Below the pieces are notes generated by a model. That model worked only from the letters and a program-made list of their open reading frames with translations, made no database searches and had not been told where the DNA came from. This document shows, one piece after another, positions 1 to 7,217 of a DNA stretch of 64,000 nucleotides (its first letter is position 1; each line of letters begins with the position of its first letter). This DNA comes from Paenibacillus sp. OK003 (GTDB lineage Bacteria > Bacillota > Bacilli > Paenibacillales > Paenibacillaceae), in NCBI RefSeq assembly GCF_900109515.1, contig NZ_FOBD01000008.1, positions 186,001-250,000 of the forward strand. Direction: 5' to 3'. The position numbers and the translations under genes were made by a program.

Positions 1-2
1 AC

Positions 3-71
3 AGAGTTTCACAAGATGTTCCCATTCACACTGGCGCGGTCATCGGAGCCGCAAGGACAAAAGAGAGGTAG
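3..71 (+). CDS. C-terminal end of a gene entering from the left (unidentified)
   Basis: Frame 3 is open from the window edge to a TAG at 69-71 and gives 22 residues ending TGAVIGAARTKER. A plus-strand terminator follows 57 bases later, which supports a plus-strand gene ending here. Frame 1 is also open, to a TGA near 103, so the frame choice is not certain. The fragment is too short to name a family. Confidence 0.3.
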   Translation, partial: RVSQDVPIHTGAVIGAARTKER

Positions 72-128
72 GGCTTTTGTTGTTTTGGATGTCACTTATT
101 CTTGAGAAGATTGAAAACATACACAAAG

Positions 129-156
129 CACCCGGAATTGGGTTCCGGGTGTTTTT
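129..156 (+). terminator. Rho-independent terminator
   Basis: Stem CACCCGGAA / TTCCGGGTG followed by TTTTT. It closes the plus-strand gene that enters from the left edge. Confidence 0.75.
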
Positions 157-191
157 CCATGTCCACTTTTAATAAAAAAGTATTCAGACAG

Positions 192-223
192 CCAAAAGGC
201 ACCGATACAATCTCGGTGCCTTT
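192..223 (-). terminator. Terminator of the Gly/Tyr-rich YjcZ-like gene
   Basis: On the minus strand GGCACCGAGA pairs with a near-complementary arm (TATCGGTGCC) and is followed by TTTT. It lies about 50 bases past the stop codon of the gene at 273-578. It is convergent with the terminator at 129-156. Confidence 0.65.
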
Positions 224-272
224 CAACGGAGTTGTATGGATCAACTCCCTGTTACAGTTGCAGTTACACGAT

Positions 273-578
273 TTAGATAAACATCGTTTTGGAGATAATA
301 ACCAGCAGGATGAACAGTACGAGAATCGTACCCATGGATCCCCAGCTTCCTCCGCCATGCCCATAGGCAGTTCCACAACCATGGTGATAACCGTGCAGCA
401 CTGGCGCGTGATTGGGATGATGAGCGTATCCGTAGCCATAGCCCGCTGGCATTGTTCCATATCCATAACCGTACCCATGCATTTCATGACCTGTGTATCC
501 ATGCATGTGCTCATACCCTCCCACGTATCCGTATACGTGTCCCTGTCCGTTCGGTGAATTCGGTTTTACTTCGCTCAT
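273..578 (-). CDS. Gly/Tyr/His-rich YjcZ-like small sporulation protein
   Basis: 101 residues. The N-terminal three quarters are extremely rich in Gly, Tyr and His, with many YGYG steps. The C-terminus has one hydrophobic segment (about residues 80-101, MGTILVLFILLVII) nearly identical to the tails of the two miniproteins that follow at 743-853 and 898-1014. That tail is the signature of the YjcZ family of Bacillales, small membrane peptides usually tied to sporulation or the spore coat. The start is supported by AAGGAGG nine bases upstream. The long low-complexity extension is unusual, since family members are normally 30-50 residues. It looks like a YjcZ tail fused to a coat-type Gly/Tyr-rich region. 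The function is inferred from family resemblance only. Confidence 0.75.
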   Translation of the reverse strand: MSEVKPNSPNGQGHVYGYVGGYEHMHGYTGHEMHGYGYGYGTMPAGYGYGYAHHPNHAPVLHGYHHGCGTAYGHGGGSWGSMGTILVLFILLVIISKTMFI

Positions 579-703
579 TGTTCATTCCTCCTTAACATTT
601 GCCTACACCCCTAAGCTATGTATTATGCCTACCTCTGGACCGGGCTATGGCCCTACTTTGATAAAATAGGCATTTTCACTATCCTTTAGGCTTGTCCTCA
701 AAC

Positions 704-733
704 CAAAAAAACCCCACCGGTTAACCGGCGGAG
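704..733 (-). terminator. Terminator of the first YjcZ miniprotein gene
   Basis: Minus strand reads CCGCCGG-TTAA-CCGGTGG followed by a run of T. It starts ten bases past the stop codon of the gene at 743-853. Confidence 0.75.
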
Positions 734-742
734 TTCAACAAA

Positions 743-853
743 TTATACCCAGAAAGATTTAGTGATAATGACAAGGAGAATGAACAGAACCAAGATTGCA
801 CCAGTCGATGTCCAGCCGCCGTATCCATATCCTACGCCTCCAACTTCGCTCAT
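743..853 (-). CDS. YjcZ family sporulation miniprotein
   Basis: A 36-residue peptide, below usual ORF length cutoffs. It reads MSEVGGVGYGYGGWTSTG and then a hydrophobic tail (AILVLFILLVII) ending KSFWV. This is the classic YjcZ layout: a Gly/Tyr-rich head and a single transmembrane segment. The start is fixed by AAAGGAGGG about six bases before the ATG. A terminator follows the stop. It is a tandem paralogue of the gene at 898-1014, sharing the TSTGAILVLFILLVII segment. Related Bacillus peptides are produced in the sporulating mother cell; that timing is inferred here. Confidence 0.8.
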   Translation of the reverse strand: MSEVGGVGYGYGGWTSTGAILVLFILLVIITKSFWV

Positions 854-897
854 GGGGAACCCTCCTTTACTAAAGTATTAGGGTCCGTATAGTCTAA

Positions 898-1014
898 TTA
901 GATCAGGAATGCTTTAGAGATGATGACCAACAGGATGAAGAGTACCAAAATGGCACCAGTCGATGTCCATGCTCCGCCAACACCGTAACCTACTCCTCCA
1001 ACTACTCCACTCAT
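898..1014 (-). CDS. YjcZ family sporulation miniprotein (paralogue)
   Basis: A 38-residue peptide, MSGVVGGVGYGVGGAW followed by TSTGAILVLFILLVII and SKAFLI. It has a Gly-rich head and one membrane-spanning tail and is clearly duplicated with the gene at 743-853. The SD is AAAGGAGGG upstream of the ATG. No terminator separates it from its downstream neighbour, so the two may be co-transcribed. The role is inferred from the YjcZ family. Confidence 0.8.
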   Translation of the reverse strand: MSGVVGGVGYGVGGAWTSTGAILVLFILLVIISKAFLI

Positions 1015-1146
1015 TGAAAACCCTCCTTTGATTTGAGGTACAGTTCACTATATGCAAAAGTCACACGCTAGACCGGGCTCTGGTTAAATTTGGGCAGATC
1101 ACTATGAAGGAAAACAATATGCCTTTTCGCTGTACCCAGTAAATGC

Positions 1147-1180
1147 AAAAAAACTGCAAGCCTCAGACAGAGACTTGCAG
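1147..1180 (-). terminator. Terminator of the thiamine-binding protein gene
   Basis: Minus strand CTGCAAG ... CTTGCAG followed by seven T. It lies 40 bases beyond the stop codon of the gene at 1221-1547. Confidence 0.75.
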
Positions 1181-1220
1181 TACATTGTATAAGACTTTCC
1201 CCTTACGCTGCTGAATCCCG

Positions 1221-1547
1221 TCAGTTCGGCCGTGTCTGACGGGATGCCAGTTTCTCCTGAACAGATTGCAGCTTCTGTACACTGGAGGCATCCGGTTTGT
1301 CACGACGATCGTCGATCTTGACGGATGTGGAGACGCGCTGAGCTCCTGATAGAAACGGAGCTTCATGCAGAGCCGCAATTGCTGTAAATACTTCATTGAG
1401 CGGGCCTTCGATAATGGTACTCATGGAGGTCAACTGATATGTAATGCCCCGCTGGTTTTCCAATACTTTCTGCATATCCGCCACATAACTGCTTAAGCTG
1501 GTCGTCCCGGTGCCAATTGGAATTACGGTCACCTCTGCTATTGCCAT
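1221..1547 (-). CDS. yqgV: MTH1187/YkoF-type thiamine-binding protein (YqgV-like)
   Basis: 108 residues. The N-terminus (MAIAEVTVIPIGTG) is the hallmark of the MTH1187/UPF0045 family (the older DUF77), small ferredoxin-like proteins that bind thiamine or its pyrimidine in the cytoplasm. The core strands run to about residue 95, with TSMSTIIEGP and a region corresponding to the ligand pocket. The last 20 residues are polar and probably disordered. The start is supported by a GGAGGCGGAG stretch just upstream. It is a single-gene unit with its own promoter (1619-1648) and terminator. The family name is fairly sure; the ligand is from family knowledge. Confidence 0.85.
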   Translation of the reverse strand: MAIAEVTVIPIGTGTTSLSSYVADMQKVLENQRGITYQLTSMSTIIEGPLNEVFTAIAALHEAPFLSGAQRVSTSVKIDDRRDKPDASSVQKLQSVQEKLASRQTRPN

Positions 1548-1618
1548 TTCGCTCCGCCTCCCTTGGGCCCGGCAAGTTCCCGGTGCCGCTCCTTTTTAGT
1601 CGATTTTTGCCTGTTTTT

Positions 1619-1648
1619 ATTTTACCAGCTGAAGGAGATACAATTCAA
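1619..1648 (-). promoter_or_regulatory. Sigma-A type promoter of the yqgV-like gene
   Basis: Minus strand TTGAAT (1643-1648), an 18-base spacer and TAAAAT (1619-1624). It lies 70-100 bases upstream of the start codon. A perfect palindrome GATGACGTCATC sits just upstream at 1657-1668 and could bind a regulator. Confidence 0.45.
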
Positions 1649-1772
1649 ACTGACGTGATGACGTCATCGGATTTGACCAAAAATTTTTTTTGATAAATCT
1701 TCAAATCTTCCAGTCCTTTTCCTTTGCGGAATCTCGGCTTAAATGGTATACTCGGAATTACGTTTCACGGTG

Positions 1773-1800
1773 TTGACCCTGTTTACAAACACTATATGTT
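1773..1800 (+). promoter_or_regulatory. Promoter of the nrdAB operon
   Basis: TTGACC at 1773-1778, a 16-base spacer and TATGTT at 1795-1800. The -10 region lies inside the first NrdR box, which fits repression by blocking polymerase. The promoter is about 500 bases upstream of the nrdA start. Confidence 0.55.
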
Positions 1801-1836
1801 GGGTTACAGTAATAGAACAGTAACAAAATGTAGTAA
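1789..1836 (+). promoter_or_regulatory. Tandem NrdR boxes
   Basis: The known NrdR core is CWATATATWG. Core 1 at 1792-1801 (CTATATGTTG) matches nine of ten positions. Core 2 at 1824-1833 (CAAAATGTAG) matches eight of ten. The two are 32 bases apart, about three helical turns, which is the usual spacing for cooperative NrdR binding. Box 1 overlaps the -10 hexamer. NrdR is the nucleotide-sensing repressor of ribonucleotide reductase operons. Confidence 0.7.
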
Positions 1837-1842
1837 AATTGA

Positions 1843-2306
1843 ATTACCCCACTTCTATTAGTCATCTTCTGAAATCTCGCGAAAAACAGGATGAAATCAC
1901 CTCCAAAGGCACGTCCCTGTAGGTGTAAATCGCTTTCTCGAAACAGACTTGACTCGGAGGTTAACGGGGCTATTTGGACTGCACCGGTATCCTCTAGTTA
2001 CAGGCGTGTCTGCTATAGACAAAAGATTACATAAGCACCCTTTTCTGTCTTTTTTAATTCTTTAAAGACAGTAAGGAACTCAGGGCATCCATGGGCATTT
2101 TCAGCCAATAGGCAAAGGGAATGCTTTTTATGTGACCATGTTCTGCGTGCGCTCCTATGTGCAAGATAAGTCAAGACTCGCGATCACCGCCGTTCAGTCC
2201 GCAATATGCAGCTTATATCTTTATCTCACCGTAAGAAGACACTCAATTCTTTATATAAAGAATTTCTCCAATTTATCTCTTAAACATGCGAAAGCGAGGA
2301 ATATTC
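1843..2306 (+). promoter_or_regulatory. Long non-coding leader of nrdA, possibly structured
   Basis: About 460 bases with no convincing gene lie between the promoter and nrdA. A helix can be drawn between CACG-tc-CCTGT (1910-1920) and ACAGG-CGTG (2000-2008). ACCTCC near 1899-1904 can pair with GGAGGT near 1956-1961 in a mutually exclusive or pseudoknotted way. A further hairpin CTGTCTTT / AAAGACAG lies at 2045-2071. I do not recognise a known riboswitch class; in particular, no B12 box was seen. Confidence 0.35.
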
Positions 2307-4640
2307 ATGCCACAAGTTGTGACCAAGCCGAACAACCGCCAGCTTGCCTTTGATGATATGCGCATCTCGGTATATGCAGATCGTATTCTGGAAGGACTGG
2401 ACATGCTCGACAAGGAGCGTCTGGTACGCGGAGTAAACAGCAAGCTCCGTCGTGACGAAGTTACCGGAGACGAGATCAGCAACGCTTTTATGATGAGCGC
2501 TCTGGAACTAGTAACGAAGGAAGAGCCTAACTGGAAATTTGCAGCGGCACGCTCCCTGCTCACTTCCCTTTACAAGAAAGCGGCAACCAACCGCAGATAC
2601 AAATCTTACCCGGAAGAGCCTTACGGCGCTTTCCACCCGCTTCTTGTGGATCTTGTGAAGAAAGGCATCTACCGCGAAGAACTGCTGGAATGTTACACCA
2701 AAGAGCAGATCGACGAACTTGCTGAATGCATCGACTACCGCAACGATCTGTTGTTCGACTATATCGGCTTGCTCACACTGGCAGAACGTTACCTTGCACA
2801 CGATTTTGACGGAAAAGTGATGGAATTGCCTCAAGAGCGTTATATGGTTATCGCGATGTACCTGATGCATCAGGAGCCTGCTGAGAGACGTATGGATCTC
2901 GTTAAGGAAGCTTACTGGGCAATGAGCAACATGTACATGACGGCAGCTACACCTACGATGTCCAATGCGGGCAAAAAGGTGGCTGGACAACTCTCCAGCT
3001 GTTTCATTGATACCGTGGATGATTCCCTTGAGGGCATTTTCGACTCCAACACAGATGTAGCACGTCTCAGCAAAATGGGCGGCGGCATCGGCGTTTACCT
3101 CGGTAAAGTCAGAGCTCGCGGTTCGGACATCCGGGGTCACAAAAACACAAGCTCTGGCGTAATCCCTTGGATTCGCCAACTAAATAACACTGCGGTCAGC
3201 GTAGATCAGCTCGGAACACGTAAAGGTGCGATCGCCGTTTATCTGGATGTTTTCCACAAAGACATTCTGGCCTTCCTCGACCTGAAGCTGAACAATGGTG
3301 ACGAGCGGATGCGTGCACATGACGTATTCCACGGCATCTGCCTGCCTGACCTGTTCATGGAACGAGTAGCCAGCCGCGGGGAATGGAGCCTGTTCTGTCC
3401 GCATGAAACGAAAAAAGTGATGGGCTGGAAAGATGAGAACGGTCGTCCACTCGGACTGGAAGATTTCTACGATGAGTCCGTAGGCGAAGGCGCGTTCCGT
3501 GAGAAATATGAAGAAGCGGTCAACCACCCGCTGCTGTCCCGGATCACGGTTCAGGCGATTGACATCATGAAACGTGTTATGAAATCCCAACTGGAAACGG
3601 GTACGCCTTACATGTTCTACCGGGATACCGTTAACCGTTTAAACCCGAACAGTGCACACGGCATGGTGTACTCTTCCAACCTTTGTACCGAAATCATGCA
3701 GAACCAATCTGCAACTGTCGTTGAAAAGGAAGAGCTCGTAACCAAAGATGGACAAACCCGCATCGTGATTTCCAAAGTGCCGGGCGACTTCGTAGTCTGC
3801 AATCTGAACTCCATTCACTTGGCACGTGCCGTGCCTCATGATGTACTGGAGCGTCTGGTACCGATTCAGGTTCGTATGCTGGACAACGTTATTGACATCA
3901 ACAACATTGAAGTGCTGCAAGCCCAATATACCAACAGTCAATACCGTGCGGTTGGTTTGGGAACATTCGGACTCCATCACTTGCTTGCTCTTGAAGGCAT
4001 TCGTTGGGAATCAGAAGAAGCAGTCACTTATAACGATAATCTGTATGAAAAAATTAACTATCTGCTCGTGAAAGCCAGCATGGAGCTGTCCAAGGAAAAA
4101 GGACATTATCCGAAATTCCAAGGTTCCGATTGGCAAACGGGTAAATACTTCGACCAACGGGATTACACGACAGGTGAGCGCGTAGGCGAATTCGTTACAA
4201 CTGAACAATGGAAAGAACTGCAAGCCCAAGTACAGCAAAACGGTGTACGTAATGCCTGGTTGTTCGCCATTGCACCAAATGGCTCAACGTCCATCATTGC
4301 CGGTTCAACAGCCAGCATTGATCCGCTTTACGAACTGTTGTCCTATGAAGAGAAAACGACATACAAGATTGCCAACCCGGCACCTGACCTGTCCGAAAAA
4401 ACGATCTGGTATTACAAAACAGCGTTCATGGTGGATCAACATGCTTCCATCAATATGGCCGCTGCCCGTCAGCGCCACGTCGATCAGGGACAAAGTTTCA
4501 ACTTGTATGTTCGTCCAGATATCAAAGCAACGGAATTCCTGGAACTGCATCTGCACGCCTGGAGAGCCGGCATTAAATCAACCTATTATGTCCGCAGTCG
4601 GGCATTGACTATTGAAGAATGCGATTCTTGCGCAAGCTAA
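2307..4640 (+). CDS. nrdA: Ribonucleoside-diphosphate reductase class Ia, alpha subunit
   Basis: 777 residues. Large catalytic subunit that reduces NDPs to dNDPs with the NrdB radical subunit. All key residues are visible: the substrate-reducing pair C232 (LSSC) and C498 (VVCNLNS), the NLCTE loop with N458, C460 and E462, the radical-transfer Tyr pair near 760-761 (TYY) and the C-terminal shuttle CDSC (772/775). The N-terminus goes straight into the Ribonuc_red_lgN domain, so a canonical ATP-cone is missing. Activity control by dATP may therefore be absent or different. The start at 2307 is chosen because GCGAGGA lies six bases upstream; an ATG at 2286 has no SD. It is expressed from the NrdR-controlled promoter and followed by a terminator, a repeat and nrdB. 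Confidence 0.95.
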   Translation: MPQVVTKPNNRQLAFDDMRISVYADRILEGLDMLDKERLVRGVNSKLRRDEVTGDEISNAFMMSALELVTKEEPNWKFAAARSLLTSLYKKAATNRRYKSYPEEPYGAFHPLLVDLVKKGIYREELLECYTKEQIDELAECIDYRNDLLFDYIGLLTLAERYLAHDFDGKVMELPQERYMVIAMYLMHQEPAERRMDLVKEAYWAMSNMYMTAATPTMSNAGKKVAGQLSSCFIDTVDDSLEGIFDSNTDVARLSKMGGGIGVYLGKVRARGSDIRGHKNTSSGVIPWIRQLNNTAVSVDQLGTRKGAIAVYLDVFHKDILAFLDLKLNNGDERMRAHDVFHGICLPDLFMERVASRGEWSLFCPHETKKVMGWKDENGRPLGLEDFYDESVGEGAFREKYEEAVNHPLLSRITVQAIDIMKRVMKSQLETGTPYMFYRDTVNRLNPNSAHGMVYSSNLCTEIMQNQSATVVEKEELVTKDGQTRIVISKVPGDFVVCNLNSIHLARAVPHDVLERLVPIQVRMLDNVIDINNIEVLQAQYTNSQYRAVGLGTFGLHHLLALEGIRWESEEAVTYNDNLYEKINYLLVKASMELSKEKGHYPKFQGSDWQTGKYFDQRDYTTGERVGEFVTTEQWKELQAQVQQNGVRNAWLFAIAPNGSTSIIAGSTASIDPLYELLSYEEKTTYKIANPAPDLSEKTIWYYKTAFMVDQHASINMAAARQRHVDQGQSFNLYVRPDIKATEFLELHLHAWRAGIKSTYYVRSRALTIEECDSCAS

Positions 4641-4681
4641 GTTTTATCGTAATGCTGAAAGCTCACTAGATCTACGATGAC

Positions 4682-4743
4682 TACCAGGGCATCCTGTTTT
4701 GAATGCAAAATGGCGTTGCCCTGGTACTTTTTTGCCCAAAACA
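4682..4743 (+). terminator. Terminator between nrdA and nrdB
   Basis: TACCAGGGC ... GCCCTGGTA followed by CTTTTTT, with a 40-base loop. A strong terminator here suggests that nrdB is either attenuated relative to nrdA or has its own promoter. Confidence 0.65.
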
Positions 4744-4749
4744 CGATCA

Positions 4750-4767
4750 CAACATCATGAGATGTTG
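4750..4767. promoter_or_regulatory. Perfect inverted repeat CAACATC-N4-GATGTTG
   Basis: A seven-base perfect inverted repeat with a four-base spacer between nrdA and nrdB. It could be an operator for a separate nrdB promoter or a small hairpin. No consensus promoter is obvious beside it. Confidence 0.3.
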
Positions 4768-4794
4768 ATATAGATGCCACATTACAGCCCCTAA

Positions 4795-4972
4795 TATATA
4801 AGTTGAAATAATATTACACGATAACGGAGAGGACAGAAAAAATCTGGAGAAGCGAAGCGCTCGCCTTTATCACCGGATTTCTCCCATTTAGAAAAGGAGT
4901 TAAAGAAATCTGGGGATAACAGCGATCGGAAGGTTGTTCTGTCATCGTAGTTATACAGTGTAAATTCATTCA
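4795..4972 (+). repeat. Dispersed palindromic intergenic repeat, copy 1
   Basis: This block is strongly similar to the minus strand of 49768-49958. Shared landmarks are TATATAAGTTGAA at the 5' end, CGGAGAGGACAGAAAAA, ATCTGGAGAAGCG, a CGCCTTTATC..CGGATTT arm and AAATCTGGGGATAACAGC. Within it, one segment (TTATCACCGGATTT, 4867-4880) can pair either with AATCTGG (4841-4847) upstream or AAATCTGGGGATAA (4906-4919) downstream. The right end has decayed into the nrdB SD. Like copy 2, it lies between two genes of one operon in the direction of transcription. Confidence 0.8.
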
Positions 4973-4987
4973 AGGAGTGAACGGATT

Positions 4988-6019
4988 ATGCAATTGCAGA
5001 AAATTTTCAATACCGAAGCGCCTAACCAGTCTACCCGTATCATTGAAGGGGAATGCTCAGGCATTCTGAACTGGAACGATATTCGTATGCCTCATATGTA
5101 CAAACTGTACAAAGTACTGCTGCTCAACCACTGGATCGCGGATGAAATCCCAATGTCCAAGGACGCTTCCCAATTTGCCCAATTGGACCCGGAAGAACAG
5201 CGTACATTCAAAGTCAACATCTCCCTGCTCGCTGTATTGGACTCCATGCAAACGATGTTTGTAGGTGACGTGAAACGTTATTTCACGGATTCCTCACTGG
5301 AAGCCATCTCGGCAATTATCGGACAACAGGAAGTTGTACACAACCAATCGTACTCTTACGTTCTGTCCTCCATCGTGTCCGATCGGGAACAAAAGGAAAT
5401 CTTTGAATACTGGAAACATGATCCGGTGCTGCTTGACCGTAACCGGTTCATCGCCGACATCTACCAAACCTTCCGGGATAATCCGTCTCCACAGACGTTC
5501 TTCCAGGCCATGGTAGCCGATCTGGTACTTGAAGGGATATTCTTCTATAGTACGTTTGCCTTCTTCTACAACCTGGCCCGTGACCAGAAGATGATGGCAA
5601 CCAGCCAAATGATCTCTTATATTCAGCGCGACGAGAACCAACACTGCTACTTCTTCGCTGAAGTGTACAAACAGCTGCTGGTAGACTTCCCTGAACTGAA
5701 CACACCAGAGAACATGGACTATGTGTACAAAACGATCAACCGTGCCGTTGAACTCGAAACCAATTGGGCGCACTACACGCTCAGCAACGTACGCGGGATT
5801 GACCTGAACGAGTTGGAAGACTATATCAAGTATATCGCTAACAAACGTTTGCGTCTGATGGGTATGGAAAAAGCATACGAAGGCGTGGATGTAAACTGCA
5901 TGCCTTGGATCAAACCTTTCTCCGACGAAGCGCTGAATGCGACGAAAACAGACTTCTTCGAAGCCAAATCCCGTAACTACGGCAAAGTCGGCGACGATAA
6001 CGGATTTGACGACCTGTAA
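4988..6019 (+). CDS. nrdB: Ribonucleoside-diphosphate reductase class Ia, beta subunit
   Basis: 343 residues. Radical-generating di-iron subunit, partner of NrdA. Metal ligands D85, E115, H118, E182, E216 and H219 are all in place, and the radical Tyr is present at residue 122 (QQEVVHNQSY). It is therefore a Tyr-radical R2, not an R2c protein. The start follows AAGGAG about ten bases upstream. The length is normal for the family. The C-terminal tail ends in an acidic/aromatic stretch (DNGFDDL), as expected for docking to the alpha subunit. The 348-base gap to nrdA holds a terminator and a dispersed repeat. Confidence 0.95.
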   Translation: MQLQKIFNTEAPNQSTRIIEGECSGILNWNDIRMPHMYKLYKVLLLNHWIADEIPMSKDASQFAQLDPEEQRTFKVNISLLAVLDSMQTMFVGDVKRYFTDSSLEAISAIIGQQEVVHNQSYSYVLSSIVSDREQKEIFEYWKHDPVLLDRNRFIADIYQTFRDNPSPQTFFQAMVADLVLEGIFFYSTFAFFYNLARDQKMMATSQMISYIQRDENQHCYFFAEVYKQLLVDFPELNTPENMDYVYKTINRAVELETNWAHYTLSNVRGIDLNELEDYIKYIANKRLRLMGMEKAYEGVDVNCMPWIKPFSDEALNATKTDFFEAKSRNYGKVGDDNGFDDL

Positions 6020-6072
6020 GTTGATTGATCCAGTGAACGTAATCTAATGCACGCAATTTAATACAAATACAC

Positions 6073-6127
6073 AACACTCCCCTTGTTGAAATGTCTTGAT
6101 GGCTTTCTGCTTGTGGGAGTGTTTTTT
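6073..6127 (+). terminator. Terminator of nrdB
   Basis: AACACTCCC ... GGGAGTGTT followed by TTTTT. Confidence 0.75.
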
Positions 6128-6225
6128 CTATACGTCTGGATAGGATACTGTACCCATCCATCCTGCCAGCTTGTAAGATATAATGGAAACAGGTTCATAT
6201 TCCCCTATTGAAATGAGGCATAGTG

Positions 6226-7200
6226 ATGGAAAGAGAACTGCTGGAACAACTAAACAAATGGCATGAACAGGACCAGTTCGGTCTCATTATTGAACGTATT
6301 CAACAAATCCCTGAACCGGAGCGGGATTATGAGCTGATTGGACAACTTTCCAGAGCGTATAACAATGAAGGACGTTACCGTGAGGCTGTCCAACAGTTAC
6401 TATCCGTCCATGGGCAGGGAGCAAGTGACCCACTCTGGCAGTACCGGTTGGGTTACGCTTATTATCATATGGCCATGTATGAGCAGGCACTCAAAGCTTT
6501 TGAGATGGCAAACGAGCTCTTGCCCCATGATGAATCGACTATCGAATTTCTCGAATGGACACGGCCCAAAGCTGAAAAAATGCAACAGGATCGACATCGC
6601 CATCAAGAGATATTGTTGGAGTTGGAGCACAACGGCAGGCTGAACAACCTTAGAGCCGCTTCCGGGACCTACGATCCAGCTTCATTCTGGGAACAGAGTG
6701 AATATGCGCTAGAAAGTTATATATCTTCTCCTTTTGATGAGGAGATGATCCAAACCATTGAAAAGGAGCTAGGCTACAAATTACCTGCCTCCTATATCCA
6801 GCTAATGAACACACAGAATGGCGGAATCCCTGCACACACCGTTTTCCCAACCAAAGAAGCCACTTCATGGGCCGAAGACCATATCGCCATTACGGGGATT
6901 ATGGGCATTGCGCGGGACAAGTCCTATACACTGGGCGGAGAATTTGGAAGTCGTTTCATGATCGAAGATTGGGGATACCCTGATCTCGGTGTTGTAATCT
7001 GTGATTGTCCGTCTGCCGGACATGATGTGGTGATGCTGGATTATCGATTCTGTGGCCCTGAAGGCGAGCCTGCTGTGGTTCATGTGGATCAGGAAGACGA
7101 TTATGAGATTACATATCTGGCGCCTAATTTTGAAGCTTTTATTCGCGGATTGGTTGATGCCGATACGTTTGATCTGTCTGACGAAGAGGATGAAGACTGA
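6226..7200 (+). CDS. TPR plus SMI1/KNR4 (SUKH-1) domain protein
   Basis: 324 residues. The first 115 residues are helical with a TPR-like pattern (AYNNEGRYREAVQQL, GYAYYHMAMYEQALKAFE). From about residue 175 to 310 comes an SMI1/KNR4 fold, recognised by LGYKLPASYIQLMNTQNGG, GIMGI, a GYP-type turn and SAGHDVVMLDY. SUKH proteins often act as immunity factors against polymorphic toxins, but free-standing housekeeping members are common in Paenibacillus. No toxin gene is adjacent. The start is taken as ATG 6226 (GAGG seven bases upstream); GTG at 6223 is possible. It is followed 17 bases later by the APH-fold kinase gene, so the two are probably co-transcribed. Confidence 0.8.
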   Translation: MERELLEQLNKWHEQDQFGLIIERIQQIPEPERDYELIGQLSRAYNNEGRYREAVQQLLSVHGQGASDPLWQYRLGYAYYHMAMYEQALKAFEMANELLPHDESTIEFLEWTRPKAEKMQQDRHRHQEILLELEHNGRLNNLRAASGTYDPASFWEQSEYALESYISSPFDEEMIQTIEKELGYKLPASYIQLMNTQNGGIPAHTVFPTKEATSWAEDHIAITGIMGIARDKSYTLGGEFGSRFMIEDWGYPDLGVVICDCPSAGHDVVMLDYRFCGPEGEPAVVHVDQEDDYEITYLAPNFEAFIRGLVDADTFDLSDEEDED

Positions 7201-7217
7201 GATCGCAGGAGGGGCTT

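Noticed and set aside
1843..2306. B12 riboswitch upstream of nrdA
   Set aside because: Expected from some nrdAB operons, but no B12-box-like segment could be found on the plus strand.
4791..4973. A 60-residue minus-strand reading frame between nrdA and nrdB
   Set aside because: It lies wholly inside the dispersed repeat and its homologous copy near 49.8 kb does not keep a matching frame; no convincing SD.
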